The notes beneath the pieces were generated by a model. The model was not told the DNA's origin. It made no database searches and was given only the letters and a program-made list of their open reading frames with translations. DNA of 64,000 nucleotides from the NCBI RefSeq assembly GCF_013340205.1, contig NZ_BJTG01000002.1, forward strand, positions 456,001-520,000, written 5' to 3'. This stretch comes from Anaeromyxobacter diazotrophicus. Lineage in GTDB: Bacteria > Myxococcota > Myxococcia > Myxococcales > Anaeromyxobacteraceae. Below are positions 29,047 to 38,543 of the stretch, piece after piece (the first letter of the stretch is position 1; each line of letters starts with the position of its first letter). The translations under genes were made by a program, and so were the position numbers.

Positions 29047-29403
29047 ATGCTGCGCGCGGAGCGGCGTCCAGGCGAGCCGGGCGACGAGCTGGCGTCGCTG
29101 GCGCGGCTCCGCGACGACGAGGCGGCCCTCGATCGGCAGCTCGAGGAGGCGCGCGGGGAGGCGGCCCGCGCGCTGGCGGCGGCCCGGGCCGAGGCGGCGC
29201 GGCTCCTCGAGGACGGGCGCCGCGCGCTGGCGGCGGAGCTGGCCGCGCGCGAGGCGGCGCTCTCCGGGGCCTGCGCGGCCGCGGCGGAGGAGGCGCGGGC
29301 CGAGGCCGCCGCGCGGCTCGCCGCGCTCGCGCGCCGCGCGGCCGAGGCGCACGACGACGCGCTCCGTCTGCTCGTCCGGACCGCCTCCGGCGAGGCGCCA
29401 TGA
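29047..29403 (+). CDS. V/A-type ATPase peripheral stalk subunit (G/H type)
   Basis: 118 residues, almost all Ala/Glu/Arg heptad sequence from about 20 to 105 with no hydrophobic segment, the form of the stalk partner of subunit E. It is the first gene of the ATPase operon and overlaps the subunit I gene by 4 bases (ATGA). Sequence alone is low-complexity, so the assignment rests mainly on position and predicted coiled coil. GGGAGGGG precedes the ATG. Confidence 0.7.
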   Translation: MLRAERRPGEPGDELASLARLRDDEAALDRQLEEARGEAARALAAARAEAARLLEDGRRALAAELAAREAALSGACAAAAEEARAEAAARLAALARRAAEAHDDALRLLVRTASGEAP

Positions 29404-31262
29404 TCGTCCCCATGGCCAAGCTCGAGGTGCTCGGCCCGCGCCGGCTCCTGCCCGAGGCGCTCCGCTTCCTGCAGGGGCAGGGGGTGGTGGCGCTGCGCGA
29501 GCCGCCGTCCGCCGGGGCGCCGGGCCTCCGCAGCGTGCCGGTCTCGCCGGGCGACTCCGCGCTCGGCGAGGCGCTCCGCGCGGCGCTGGCGCGCCTCGCG
29601 CCGCTGCGGGCCCGGCTGCCGCCGCCGGCCGGGCGGGCGCAGGCGCTCCCGGACCCGGGCACGCCCGCGTTCCAGGCCGCGCTCGACGAGCTCGAGGCGC
29701 AGCTGCGGGAGCTCGAGGAGCGGCGCGCCGCGCTCCTCGCCGAGCGGCAGTCGGTGCGGCGGCTGGCGCGGCTCCTGCGCGCGCTGGTGCCGCTCAGCGC
29801 CGAGACGCCCACGCCGCCGCGCGCCCGTGCCTTCGGCCTGGCGCTGCGCCGCGAGCGCGGGGACGCGCTGGCGCTCCTCGCGTCCGAGGTGGCGCGCCTC
29901 ACCGCCGGCGGCGGGCTGGTGCGCGCCACCGACGCGGGCGAGGGCGAGCTGGCGGTGCTGCTCATCGTCCCGTCCTCGCGGGCGCGCGAGGTGCGGGCGC
30001 TCCTGTTCGAGCAGGGCGTGGAGGAGCTGCAGCTCCCCGGCGCGCTCGACGCGCTCGCCCCCGCCCGGGCGCTCGTCGCGCTGGCCGAGCGCGAGCGGGC
30101 GCTGCCGGGCGCCATCGCCGCCGCCGAGCGCGCGCGCGACGAGCTCCTGGCCCGGCTCGCGCCGTCGGTCGCGGCCGCCGAGCGCGCGGCGCGCGCCGCG
30201 CTGGCGCGGCTGGAGGCGGCGGCCTGCTGCGGCGAGACCGGCCACGCCTTCGTGGTGTGGGGCTGGGCGCCGCGCGCCCAGGTGGCGCCGCTCTCCGCCG
30301 CCGCGGCGGCCGCCTTCGCGGGCGCGGTGAGCGTCTCCGAGTTCCCGCTCGCCCCGGGCGAGGAGCGCGAGGTCCCGGTGGTGCTCTCGAACCCGCGCTG
30401 GCTGGCGCCGTTCGAGCTCTTGCTCGCGCTCGTCCCGCTCCCGCGCTACGGGTCGGTCGACCCGACCGCCTGGATGGCGCTGTTCTACCCGCTCTTCTTC
30501 GGCCTCATGCTGGGCGACCTGGGCTTCGGGGCGCTGGCGATGGGGCTGGCGCTCGCCGCGCGCTGGCGCGGCTGGGGCGGGCCGCTCGGCCGGCGCGCCG
30601 CGGTCGTCGTCCTCGCCTGCGGCGCCTGGGCGGCCCTCTTCGGCCTCCTCTTCGGCGAGGCGTTCGGCGCCCTCGGCGAGGCGCTCGGGCTGCACCCGCT
30701 GCTCCTCGACCGGCGCACCGCGCTCCTCGCGCTGCTCGGGCTCGCGCTCGCGTTCGGGCTCGGGCACCTGGCGGTGGGGCTCGCGCTCGGGGCCTGGCAG
30801 GCGCTCCGCGACCGGCACCGGCGCGAGGCGCTCGCGCGCGCGGCGCGCCTCCTCCTGCTCGGCGCGGCCGCGGTCGCCGCCGCCGCCGCGCTGGGGCTCC
30901 TGCCGCGCCGGCTGGCGGCGCCGGCCGCGGGCTGCGCGGCCCTCTGCGCCGCGGCCGCGGCGGCGGCCGAGGGGCCGATGGCGCTCCTCGAGGCGGTGCT
31001 CTCGCTCGGCAACGTCCTCTCCTACGCCCGCCTCATGGCGCTCGGCGTCGCCTCGGCCATGCTGGCCGAGGTGGCGAACGGCATGCCGGCGGCGCTGCCC
31101 GGGGCGGGCGGGGTGGCGCTGGCGCTGGCGCTGCACGCCGTCAACTTCACCATGGGCGCGATCTCGCCCGCCATCGCCGCGCTGCGCCTCCAGCTGGTCG
31201 AGTTCCTGGACAAGTTCTACTGCGAGGGGGGCCGGCCCTACCGGCCGCTCGCGCTGGGCTGA
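29400..31262 (+). CDS. atpI: V/A-type ATPase subunit I (membrane stator, subunit a homologue)
   Basis: 620 residues. The N-terminal ~330 residues are soluble with coiled coil (lower collar of the stalk). The C-terminal ~270 residues hold about seven or eight helices, including PRYGSVDPTAWMALFYPLFFGLMLGDLGFG and LGNVLSYARLMALGVASAMLAE, with the essential Arg in SYARLMALG that faces the rotor carboxylate. The ATG overlaps the previous stop. Forms the ion half-channels. Confidence 0.92.
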   Translation: MIVPMAKLEVLGPRRLLPEALRFLQGQGVVALREPPSAGAPGLRSVPVSPGDSALGEALRAALARLAPLRARLPPPAGRAQALPDPGTPAFQAALDELEAQLRELEERRAALLAERQSVRRLARLLRALVPLSAETPTPPRARAFGLALRRERGDALALLASEVARLTAGGGLVRATDAGEGELAVLLIVPSSRAREVRALLFEQGVEELQLPGALDALAPARALVALAERERALPGAIAAAERARDELLARLAPSVAAAERAARAALARLEAAACCGETGHAFVVWGWAPRAQVAPLSAAAAAAFAGAVSVSEFPLAPGEEREVPVVLSNPRWLAPFELLLALVPLPRYGSVDPTAWMALFYPLFFGLMLGDLGFGALAMGLALAARWRGWGGPLGRRAAVVVLACGAWAALFGLLFGEAFGALGEALGLHPLLLDRRTALLALLGLALAFGLGHLAVGLALGAWQALRDRHRREALARAARLLLLGAAAVAAAAALGLLPRRLAAPAAGCAALCAAAAAAAEGPMALLEAVLSLGNVLSYARLMALGVASAMLAEVANGMPAALPGAGGVALALALHAVNFTMGAISPAIAALRLQLVEFLDKFYCEGGRPYRPLALG

Positions 31263-31337
31263 CGTGAGGGTCGCGGGGGACGGCTCTCCCCCGCGCCCTC
31301 CGGAGAGGCGGGGCGCGTCCCCGCCGGGAGGGAACAG

Positions 31338-31556
31338 ATGGAACGCGTCCTCATCGCCGTCGCCGCCGCGCTCGCCATCGGCATCTCGGCGCTGGCCACC
31401 GCCTGGGTCCAGTCGCGCATCGGCGCGGCGGGGTCGGGCGCGCTGGCCGAGAAGCCGGAGCTGCGGGGGGCCATCATCGTGATGCTCGCCATCCCGGAGA
31501 CGCTGGTCATCCTGGGGTTCGTGGTGGCGGTGCTGATCCTGCTCGGGAAGGCGTGA
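31338..31556 (+). CDS. atpK: V/A-type ATPase subunit K (proteolipid, rotor ring)
   Basis: 72-residue two-helix hairpin (about 4-24 and 46-70), the single-hairpin form. The ion-binding carboxylate is Glu54 in LAIPETLVILG on helix 2. A Gln in WVQSR on helix 1 and the Thr after Glu54 resemble two of the sodium-ligand positions of sodium-binding c rings, but the Tyr of that signature is Leu here. GGGAGGGAACAG precedes the ATG. It sits 75 bases after subunit I, the only sizeable gap in the operon. Confidence 0.95.
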   Translation: MERVLIAVAAALAIGISALATAWVQSRIGAAGSGALAEKPELRGAIIVMLAIPETLVILGFVVAVLILLGKA

Positions 31557-31557
31557 C

Positions 31558-32148
31558 GTGGCCTACGGCGACCTCCTGCGCGCGCTGTCGGAGGAGGTGG
31601 CGCGCGACGCGACCGCCGCCCGCGAGGCGGGCGCGCGCGAGGCGGAGCGCCTCGTCGCCGCGGCGCGCGCCGAAGCGGCGGCCGAGCGCGCCCGCGCGCT
31701 GACGGCAGCGGCGGCGGCAGAGCAGGCGCAGCTGGCGCGGGCGCGCGGGGCGGCGGCCCGCGAGGCGGAGGCGCTCGCGCTGCGCGAGGCGCGCCGGCTG
31801 CTGGAGGCGCTCCGCGCGGAGGCCCTGGCGGCGCTCCGCGACCGCGGCGCGAGCCTCGTCCCGCGCCTGGTGGACGAGCTGTGCGCCCGGCTCGGCGAGG
31901 GGCCGGCGGTCCTCGTGGCCGACCCCGGCGAGGAGGCGCTGGTGCGGGCGCACCTCGCGCGGGCCCACCCCGCGCTGGCCGGGCGGATCGAGGTGCGGCC
32001 GGCGGCGGCGCCGCGCGGCGGCCTCGAGCTCGCGCAGGCCGGCCTCGTGCTCGACGACACGCTGCCGGCGCGGCTGGAGCGGGCGTGGGAGGCGCTCGAG
32101 CCGGAGCTGGCGCGGCGCTACCTGGGGGCGGCGCATGGCGGAGACTGA
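31558..32148 (+). CDS. atpE: V/A-type ATPase subunit E (peripheral stalk)
   Basis: 196 residues. The N-terminal half is Ala/Arg/Glu coiled coil (about 10-100); the C-terminal half is a compact domain (VPRLVDELCARLGEG, VLVADPGEEALVRAHL, GGLELAQAGLVLDDTLPARLERAW) typical of subunit E, which binds the top of the A3B3 head. GTG start one base after the subunit K stop. Overlaps subunit C by 14 bases. Confidence 0.88.
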   Translation: MAYGDLLRALSEEVARDATAAREAGAREAERLVAAARAEAAAERARALTAAAAAEQAQLARARGAAAREAEALALREARRLLEALRAEALAALRDRGASLVPRLVDELCARLGEGPAVLVADPGEEALVRAHLARAHPALAGRIEVRPAAAPRGGLELAQAGLVLDDTLPARLERAWEALEPELARRYLGAAHGGD

Positions 32149-33073
32149 CTACGCCAACGCGCGGGTGGCGGCGCGGCGCGCCAGGCTGCTCGGGGATCGC
32201 GGGCTGCGCGAGCTGCTCCTGCGCGGCGCCGCGCCCGAGGGGCCGGGGTCCTCGCCGGCGGAGCTGGCGCGGGAGGCCGCGCGGGTGCTCGGGTTCCTCT
32301 CCGGCGCGGCGCGCCGCCGGGTGGCGGCGCTGCTCCGGCTGGAGGACGCGCCCACCCTGGAGGCGCTGCTCCGGGGGCTCCTCTTGCGGCTCCCCCCGGA
32401 GCGGATCCTCCGGGGCGCGCCCCCCTCGCCCGGCCTCGGCCCGGAGGCGCTCGCCGCGCTGGCGTCGCTGCCCGGCCCGGAGCGCGCGCCGGAGGCGCTG
32501 GCGACGCGCGCCAGCCCGCTCGCCGGCGCCGCGGCGGCGGCGGTGAAGGCCTCCGCGCGCGAGCCCCGGCTGCTCAGGCTGGGCGTGGCGCTCGAGCGCG
32601 CCCTGGTCGAGGGCGCCCTCCGCGAGCTGCGCGGGCGCGGGGAGGACGCGCGGCTCGCGGCGCGGGCGCTCGCGCTGCACGTCGACGCGGTGAACGCGGC
32701 CACGCTCCTCGCCGTCGAGGCGCCGGCGCGCCCGGACGAGCTCTTCGTCGCGGGCGGCGCGCTCGACGCCCCCGCCTTCGCGCGCCTGTTCGAGCAGGCG
32801 CCGGCGAGCCGCCGCGAGGCGCTCGCGCGGTGGCTCGGCGCCGACCCGGCGGCCCTCGCCGAGCCCGCCCGCGCCGCCGAGCTCCTCGCCCGACGCCGCG
32901 AGCGGTGGCTCCTGCGCGAGGCGCGGGCGCGCCCGTTCTCCATCGCGCCGCCGCTCGCCTACCTGGCGGCCCGCGCCGGCGAGGCGCGCCGCCTCCGCGT
33001 CGTCCGGCTCGGGCAGGAGCACGGCCTCCCGGGCGAGGCGCTCCTCGACCTGGTGGAGGGCCCGGCGCGATGA
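32135..33073 (+). CDS. atpC: V/A-type ATPase subunit C (central stalk socket, d-type)
   Basis: 312-residue all-helical protein that links the central stalk to the K ring. It begins DYANARVAARRARLLG, the family start (DYAYANARVRAM in better-conserved members), and contains RALALHVDAVNAATLLAVEAPARPDELFVAGG, which matches the conserved D-x-N-L region. Strongly Ala/Leu/Arg-biased, so recognition depends partly on position between E and F. ATGA overlap with subunit F. Confidence 0.85.
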   Translation: MAETDYANARVAARRARLLGDRGLRELLLRGAAPEGPGSSPAELAREAARVLGFLSGAARRRVAALLRLEDAPTLEALLRGLLLRLPPERILRGAPPSPGLGPEALAALASLPGPERAPEALATRASPLAGAAAAAVKASAREPRLLRLGVALERALVEGALRELRGRGEDARLAARALALHVDAVNAATLLAVEAPARPDELFVAGGALDAPAFARLFEQAPASRREALARWLGADPAALAEPARAAELLARRRERWLLREARARPFSIAPPLAYLAARAGEARRLRVVRLGQEHGLPGEALLDLVEGPAR

Positions 33074-33438
33074 CCTCCCCGCGGCCGGCGCACCCCGATC
33101 TCGGGCTGGCGGTGGCGGTCCGCCCGGGCGACGGGCTCGGCTTCCGGCTCGCCGGGGCCCCGGTCGAGGAGATCGCGCCGGGCGAGGAGCCGCGCGCGCT
33201 CGCGGCGCTGCTCGGCCGGCCCGGGCTGGCGGTGGTGGCGGTCGAGGCGGGGCTGCTCCCCCAGGCCGAGGAGGCGCTGCGGGCGCGCCGGCGCGGCCAG
33301 GAGCTGCCCGTGCTCATCCCCTTCTCGCTGCCGCGCCGGCACGCGGAGCCCGGGCGCGGGCGCGAGCTCGTCGCGGCCATCGTGCGGCGGGCGGTGGGCT
33401 ACCACGTGAAGCTCGGGGAGGGGCCCCATGCCGGGTGA
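33070..33438 (+). CDS. atpF: V/A-type ATPase subunit F
   Basis: 122 residues with a Rossmann-like N-domain ([28 protein letters not shown], then [15 protein letters not shown] and [10 protein letters not shown]) and a C-terminal helix ([20 protein letters not shown]) that inserts into the head. Short compared with some homologues but complete. It regulates the central shaft with subunit D. Overlaps subunit A by 11 bases. Confidence 0.87.
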   Translation: MTSPRPAHPDLGLAVAVRPGDGLGFRLAGAPVEEIAPGEEPRALAALLGRPGLAVVAVEAGLLPQAEEALRARRRGQELPVLIPFSLPRRHAEPGRGRELVAAIVRRAVGYHVKLGEGPHAG

Positions 33439-35152
33439 GCTGGTGAGGGTGGCCGGGCCGATGGCGGTCGCGCGCGGGCTCGGCGCGGTGGGCCTGAACG
33501 AGGTGGTGCTGGTCGGCGCCGAGCGCCTCACCGCCGAGGTGATCCGCGTGCGCGGCGAGCTCGCCACGCTGCAGGTGTACGAGGACACCGCCGGGCTCGG
33601 GCTCCTCGAGCCGGCGACCCCCACCGGCGCGCCGCTCGAGGTCGAGCTCGGGCCCGGGCTCCTCGGCCGCATCTTCGACGGGCTGCAGCGGCCGCTCGAC
33701 GTCCTCGCCCGGAGCGGCGACTTCCTCGGGCGCGGCGAGCGCGCGCCGGCGCTCGACCGCGCGCGGCGGCTCGCCTTCACGCCGCAGGTGCGCCGCGGCG
33801 ACCCCGTGCGGGGCGGGCAGCGCCTCGGGGTGGTCCGTGCCGCGGGCGGTGAGGAGGACGAGCCGGTCCTCGCGCCGCCCGACGCGGACGGGGTGGCGGC
33901 GGAGGTGCGCGCCGGCGAGGTCCGGGTGGACGAGCCGGTGGTGATCCTCGAGGGCGGCCGCGCGCTCGCGCCCATGCACCGCTGGCCGGTGCGCCGGCCG
34001 CGGCCGGTCCTGCGCCGGCTCGCGCCGGAGGTGCCGTTCCTCACCGGGCAGCGCATCCTGGACGTGCTCTTCCCGGTGGCGGAGGGGGGCACGGCCATCG
34101 TCCCGGGCGGCTTCGGCACCGGCAAGACCGTGCTGGAGCAGGCCCTCGCCAAGTTCGGCGCCGCCGACGTCATCGTCTACGTCGGCTGCGGCGAGCGCGG
34201 CAACGAGATGGCGGAGGTGCTGGAGGAGTTCCCGCGGCTGGAGGACCCGCGCACCGGTCGCCCGCTCATGAGCCGCACGGTGATGGTGGTGAACACCTCC
34301 AACATGCCGGTCGCGGGCCGGGAGGCGTCCATCTCGACCGGCTTCACGCTGGCCGAGTACTTCCGCGACCTCGGGCTGCGCGTCGCGCTCATGATCGACT
34401 CCACCTCGCGCTGGGCCGAGGCGCTGCGCGAGATCTCGGCGCGGCTGGAGGAGCTCCCCGGCGAGGAGGGGTACCCCACCTCGCTCGGCAGCCGGGTGGC
34501 GCAGCTCTACGAGCGCGCCGGGCGCGCCGTGCCGCTCTCCGGCGCGGGCGAGGGCTCGATCACGGTGGTGGGCGCGGTCTCGCCCCCGGGCGGCGACTTC
34601 TCCGAGCCGGTGACGCAGGCCTTCCTGCGCGCCACCGGCGCGGTGTGGGCCCTCTCGGCCGACCTGGCGCACCGGCGCCACTTCCCGGCGGTGGACTGGA
34701 CCCGGAGCTGGTCGCTCGACGCGCCGGGGGTGGCGGGCTGGTTCGAGCGCGAGGCGGGGGAGGGGTTCGGGCGGCTGCGGGCCGAGGCGCTGCGGCTCCT
34801 CTCGCGCGAGCGCGAGCTGCTCGAGATCGCGCAGCTCGTCGGGATGGACGCCTTGCAGGACGAGGAGCGGCTCCTGCTCGCCGCGGCGCGGCTGGTGCGC
34901 GAGGGGTTCCTGCGGCAGAACGCCTACCACCCGGTCGACCGCTCCACCCCGCCGGCCCGCGCCCGCGCCATGCTCTCGGCGCTGCTGGGGTTCCACGCCG
35001 CGGCGGCGGCCGCGCTGGGGCAGGGCGCGCCGCTCGAGGCGGTGCTGCGCGCCGCCGACGGCTCGGGGCTGGCCCGGCTGGGCGAGCTGTCCGAGGCGGA
35101 GATCGCGGCGGCGGCCGCGGAAGCGGTGAGAGGCGCGCCATGGACCTCGTGA
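33428..35152 (+). CDS. atpA: V/A-type ATPase catalytic subunit A
   Basis: 574 residues. N-terminal beta-barrel ([15 protein letters not shown]), the A-subunit-specific non-homologous region (about 110-190, with [14 protein letters not shown]), and Walker A GGFGTGKT at 228-235 with Lys233. [19 protein letters not shown] carries the catalytic Glu region, and [18 protein letters not shown] the Walker B. The intact active site and the order I-K-E-C-F-A-B-D identify a complete rotary enzyme. Overlaps subunit B by 13 bases. Confidence 0.97.
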   Translation: MPGELVRVAGPMAVARGLGAVGLNEVVLVGAERLTAEVIRVRGELATLQVYEDTAGLGLLEPATPTGAPLEVELGPGLLGRIFDGLQRPLDVLARSGDFLGRGERAPALDRARRLAFTPQVRRGDPVRGGQRLGVVRAAGGEEDEPVLAPPDADGVAAEVRAGEVRVDEPVVILEGGRALAPMHRWPVRRPRPVLRRLAPEVPFLTGQRILDVLFPVAEGGTAIVPGGFGTGKTVLEQALAKFGAADVIVYVGCGERGNEMAEVLEEFPRLEDPRTGRPLMSRTVMVVNTSNMPVAGREASISTGFTLAEYFRDLGLRVALMIDSTSRWAEALREISARLEELPGEEGYPTSLGSRVAQLYERAGRAVPLSGAGEGSITVVGAVSPPGGDFSEPVTQAFLRATGAVWALSADLAHRRHFPAVDWTRSWSLDAPGVAGWFEREAGEGFGRLRAEALRLLSRERELLEIAQLVGMDALQDEERLLLAAARLVREGFLRQNAYHPVDRSTPPARARAMLSALLGFHAAAAAALGQGAPLEAVLRAADGSGLARLGELSEAEIAAAAAEAVRGAPWTS

Positions 35153-36552
35153 CCCCCCGACTCCGGACCGCCACCGCGCTCGAGGGGCCGCTCCTGTTCG
35201 TGGAGCGGCCGCGCGGGGCGCGGCTCGGCGAGATGGTGCGCCTGCGCGTGGAGGGCGCCCCGGAGCGGCACGGTCAGGTGATCGACCTGGCCGAGGAGCG
35301 GGCGGTGGTGCAGGTGCTCGAGGAGACGCGCGGGCTGGCGCCCTCGCGGGCCGAGGTCGTGCTGACGGGCAGGGTGGCCTCGCTGGGCGTCGCCCGCGCC
35401 ATGCTCGGCCGCGCCTTCGACGGCCTGGGCCGGCCCGTGGACGGGTTGCCCCCGCCCATCCCCGAGCTGCGGCTCCCCCTCGCCGGCAGCCCCATGAACG
35501 CGGTGCGGCGCGGGAAGCCGGAGGAGCCGATCGAGACCGGCATCTCGGCCATCGACGGGCTCAACACCCTCGTGCGCGGGCAGAAGCTGCCAGTGTTCTC
35601 CTGCGCCGGCCTCCCCGCCGCCCGGCTGGCGGCGCAGATCGTGGCCCAGGCGCGGGTGCGGCGGCCGGGCGCCGCGGCCGGGGAGGGCGAGCCGTTCGCG
35701 GTGGTCTTCGCCGCCGTCGGCGCCTCCTGGCGCGAGCGCGAGGCGTTCCTCGCCTCCTTCGCGGCGTCGGGGGCCCAGGGGCGCACGGTGGCCTTCGTGA
35801 ACGGGGCGGAGGATCCGCCCATCGAGCGGCTGCTGGCGCCGCGCTGCGCGCTCACCGTCGCCGAGCACCTCGCCTTCGCCCACGGCCTCCACGTGCTGGT
35901 GGTGATGACCGACATGAGCGCCTACTGCGACGCCTTGCGGGAGGTGGCGCTGGCGCGCGAGGAGCTGCCCGGCCGGCGCGGCTACCCCGGCTACATGTAC
36001 ACGGACCTCGCGAGCCTCTACGAGCGCGCCGGTCGGCTCCTCGGCCGCCCGGGCTCGGTGACGCAGCTCCCCATCCTCACCATGCCGGACGACGACCTCA
36101 CCCACCCCATCCCCGACCTCACCGGCTACATCACCGAGGGGCAGCTCGTGCTCTCGCGCGAGCTCGACCAGAAGGGCGTCTACCCGCCCATCGACGTCCT
36201 CCCCTCCCTGGCGCGCCTCATGAACCAGGGCATCGGCGAGGGGAAGACGCGCGCCGACCACCGCGGCCTGGCCGACCAGCTGTACGCCTGCCACGCCCGC
36301 GGCTGCGACGTGCGCCGGATGGCGGCCATCGTGGGGCAGGCGGGCCTCTCGGACGAGGAGCGGCGGTTCGTCGCCTTCTCGGATCGCTTCGAGCAGGAGC
36401 TGGTGGGCCAGGGCGAGGTCTTCCGCAGCTTCGAGGAGACGCTCGACCTGGGCTGGAGGCTCCTCGCGGCGTTCCCGGCCAGCTCGCTCTCGCGCGTGCG
36501 GCGCGAGGACCTGGCGGCGCGCCACCACCCCGAGGCGCAGCGCGATGCCTGA
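35140..36552 (+). CDS. atpB: V/A-type ATPase regulatory subunit B
   Basis: 470 residues. Barrel domain then [32 protein letters not shown], where the P-loop of catalytic subunits is replaced by [10 protein letters not shown], as in B subunits. [43 protein letters not shown] and [31 protein letters not shown] are family-diagnostic. Non-catalytic nucleotide site. The ATG lies within the end of atpA and the end overlaps atpD by 8 bases. Confidence 0.97.
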   Translation: MDLVTPRLRTATALEGPLLFVERPRGARLGEMVRLRVEGAPERHGQVIDLAEERAVVQVLEETRGLAPSRAEVVLTGRVASLGVARAMLGRAFDGLGRPVDGLPPPIPELRLPLAGSPMNAVRRGKPEEPIETGISAIDGLNTLVRGQKLPVFSCAGLPAARLAAQIVAQARVRRPGAAAGEGEPFAVVFAAVGASWREREAFLASFAASGAQGRTVAFVNGAEDPPIERLLAPRCALTVAEHLAFAHGLHVLVVMTDMSAYCDALREVALAREELPGRRGYPGYMYTDLASLYERAGRLLGRPGSVTQLPILTMPDDDLTHPIPDLTGYITEGQLVLSRELDQKGVYPPIDVLPSLARLMNQGIGEGKTRADHRGLADQLYACHARGCDVRRMAAIVGQAGLSDEERRFVAFSDRFEQELVGQGEVFRSFEETLDLGWRLLAAFPASSLSRVRREDLAARHHPEAQRDA

Positions 36553-37165
36553 GGCCACCACCCGCATGGCGCTGCTCGCGCTGCGCGCCCGGCTCGGGCT
36601 GGCGCGGCAGGGGGCGCGGCTGCTCCGCGGCAAGCGGGAGGTGCTGGCGGCCGAGATGTTCAAGCTCCTCCGCGAGGCGGTGGCGGGGCGCGACCGGCTC
36701 GACGCCTCGCTGCGCGAGGCGCAGCGGGCGCTGGTCCTCGCCCGCGCCCTCGAGGGCGACGCCGCGCTCGCCTCCCTGGGCGACGGCGCGGCCCGGGAGA
36801 TCCCGGTCAGCGTCGAGGAGCGGCGGGTGTGGGGCGTGCCGGTGCACCGCGTGAGCGCGCCGCGCCTGCGGCGGGCCGCCGACGCCCGCGGCGCGCCGCC
36901 CGCGCGCTGGGGCCTCGCGGCGGCCGAGGCCGCCACCCGCCACGAGGAGGTGCTGGAGGTGCTGCTCGAGATCGCCTCGCGCGAGCTCTACCTCGAGCGG
37001 CTGGGCGAGGAGCTCCAGCAGACGACGCGCCGGGTGAACGCGCTCGAGCAGCTCGTCGCCCCGCGCCTCGCCGCCGAGGCGCGCCGGGTCTCGCTGGCGC
37101 TGGAGGAGCGCGCCCGCGAGGAGGCGGTGCGCCTGAAGCGCTTCAAGGGGCGGGCGGGCGCGTGA
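36545..37165 (+). CDS. atpD: V/A-type ATPase subunit D (central rotor shaft)
   Basis: 206-residue helical protein. N-terminal LLALRARLGLARQGARLLRGKREVLAAEMFKLL and C-terminal LEQTTRRVNALEQLVAPR-type sequence (LQQTTRRVNALEQLV) are the paired long helices of the rotor axle, where NALE is diagnostic of subunit D. Last gene of the operon. A hexamer tandem repeat begins 19 bases after its stop. Confidence 0.94.
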   Translation: MPEATTRMALLALRARLGLARQGARLLRGKREVLAAEMFKLLREAVAGRDRLDASLREAQRALVLARALEGDAALASLGDGAAREIPVSVEERRVWGVPVHRVSAPRLRRAADARGAPPARWGLAAAEAATRHEEVLEVLLEIASRELYLERLGEELQQTTRRVNALEQLVAPRLAAEARRVSLALEERAREEAVRLKRFKGRAGA

Positions 37166-37184
37166 GGTCGCGCGGTTCACGATC

Positions 37185-37238
37185 GGGGTCGCGGTCGCGG
37201 TCGCGGTCGCGGTCGGGGTCGGGGTCGGGGTCGGGGTC
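37185..37238. repeat. hexamer tandem repeat, nine units
   Basis: One GGGGTC, four GCGGTC and four GGGGTC units in a row. Complementary in kind to the GACC-rich 12-mers at 24553 and 56552. Located directly after the atpD stop. Confidence 0.9.
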
Positions 37239-37457
37239 GGTCGCGAGTCCTGCTCCCCTCGCCCCGCGAAGCTCATGATTGCCCACAAGTCTCTGCCGGC
37301 CCGTCAAAGCCAGCAGAGAGGTGCGTGCCCGTCTCGCGGCCGCCGCCCCATCGAGGCAGGGCACCGTCCGGCGAGCTTCGCCAGCGAGGCGTCACTCCCC
37401 GGCCGCGGCGCCGGCCGCAAGATCGGCTCACGATCCGGTGCTGCGCTGTCCGAGCGT

Positions 37458-37924
37458 TCACGCCGAGCCAACCGTCTCAGCGCCCGTGCCGCACGCCCCA
37501 GAAGTGCTTCCGCTGGCGATAGTTGGTGGAGCGCTACGGTCCGCGCCCTTCCGAAACTGGTCCATGTGCTCCCTCCCGAAGACGTGCTCGGCGTGCAGCG
37601 AATTGTGACTGCGGCAACACAGCCTCAGGTTGTCGGCCCCTCCCGCGGCGCCGGCCGCGGCTGCAGCGACCCGACGAGCTGCTCCGTCTCCACCTTGGTC
37701 TTGTACGCGGCGCGCCCGACGAGCTCCTCCCAGTTTCCCTCCGTGAGCACGGGCCCGAGCGCTGCGGCGGTGGACAGGGAGAGGCGCCCGTCGCGCAGGG
37801 GCTCTGCGAGCCCCGGGCACCGCCGCAGCACGCGCATGGCGGCGATGCGCCGCCCCGCCGCCCCCTCGCTGAGGTGGAGGGCGCGGACGCACCACTCCCA
37901 CAGGGAGGGGGAGCCGGCCTCGGC
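37458..37924 (-). pseudogene. remnant of an HNH endonuclease gene, internal deletion and frameshift
   Basis: Two fragments of one recognisable protein lie in different frames. The upstream fragment (37625-37924) reads SLWEWCVRALHLSEGAAGRR, then MRVLRRCPGLAEPLRDGRL followed by SLSTAAALGPVLTE, the N-terminal helical domain common to myxobacterial HNH proteins. The downstream fragment (37458-37634) reads DNLRLCCRSHNSLHAEHVFG and REHMDQF, the C-terminal part of the HNH motif. They overlap by 10 bases at the junction. The region between them, with the first HNH residues, is missing, and the upstream fragment has a stop in place of a start region. The family assignment rests on remembered similarity of these motifs. 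Confidence 0.7.
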
Positions 37925-38160
37925 TCAGGCCCGTCCCAGGCCGGGCCGCCAGCGCGGGCCCGGCCGCCCATCCTGCCGCGCCCCTCTCTGCCCGCAGTCC
38001 GCCGGCCCGCCAAGCCCACCGACGGCCGCTGAGACGGATGCCCTCCTCGAGATGTGATGAATGATGACCCGCGAAGCGGGGGGGCGCGGGAGAGGGGGCC
38101 TCCCAAGAGCGCCCGCACCGAGGCGCGAAGCGTGTAACCCCGCCGCCACTCGCTCGCGCG

Positions 38161-38285
38161 CGCGCCGCGGTGCTTCGGTCAGTCCTCGCCGCGGGCGAGG
38201 TCCCGGTGGGCGCGTTCCGGCGAGCGCGGCGCCTGGGTGCGGCGCTCCGCAATGGCGCCTCGTGCGCGCGCGGGCGCTGCGCGGC
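38161..38285 (-). repeat. dispersed 122-base intergenic repeat, copy B (inverted)
   Basis: Reverse complement of copy A at 24291-24412, with a few substitutions and a small length difference. It lies about 240 bases upstream of the HNH remnant, in the same orientation as that gene, and about 70 bases before the small membrane protein on the other strand. Confidence 0.85.
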
Positions 38286-38354
38286 ACGGATCCTCCTTGG
38301 GTCCCACCGAGTCGCATCCAGCGAGCTCCCGCGTCCTCCCGCCAGGAGGATGCC

Positions 38355-38543
38355 ATGGCCAACGCGGTTCGGGAGGTGCTGCCGTTCGACGTCGCGGGCG
38401 AGGGGGGCTCGAGCGAGGGGCGGGGCTGGCTGGTCGCGATCGCGGTGATGATCGCGCTCGCGCTCGGGGTCGCGGTCTCGAACCTCGCCGCGCCCGACGA
38501 GGGGCCGGACGCGGTCGACGCCCCGGTGGCGTGGGGCCTCTGA
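38355..38543 (+). CDS. small single-helix membrane protein, unknown function
   Basis: 62 residues with one hydrophobic helix (about 25-45, WLVAIAVMIALALGVAVSNLA) between an acidic N-terminal half and an acidic C-terminus. AGGAGG precedes the ATG at ideal spacing, so translation is likely. It is convergent with the copper ATPase, ending one base before that gene's end. A role beside the metal pump is possible but unsupported. Confidence 0.65.
   Translation: MANAVREVLPFDVAGEGGSSEGRGWLVAIAVMIALALGVAVSNLAAPDEGPDAVDAPVAWGL

Larger units (their letters stand above)
37166..38354. other. 1.2-kb stretch without an intact gene (decayed accessory island)
   Basis: Between the ATPase operon and the small membrane protein lie a hexamer array (37185-37238), a remnant of an HNH endonuclease gene (37458-37924, minus) and repeat copy B (38161-38285). 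The section 37250-37650 is noticeably richer in A and T and in rare codons than its surroundings. Open frames on the plus strand here do not resemble proteins. A short CCCGCGAAGCGGG hairpin occurs at about 38068. Confidence 0.65.

Noticed and set aside
37185..37238. Tandem array considered as a CRISPR
   Set aside because: Hexamer units without spacers; no cas genes anywhere in the window.
37275..38057. Plus-strand open frames in the 37.3-38.1 kb gap
   Set aside because: Ser/Arg/Pro-rich with no recognisable domain; the coding signal here is the HNH remnant on the minus strand.
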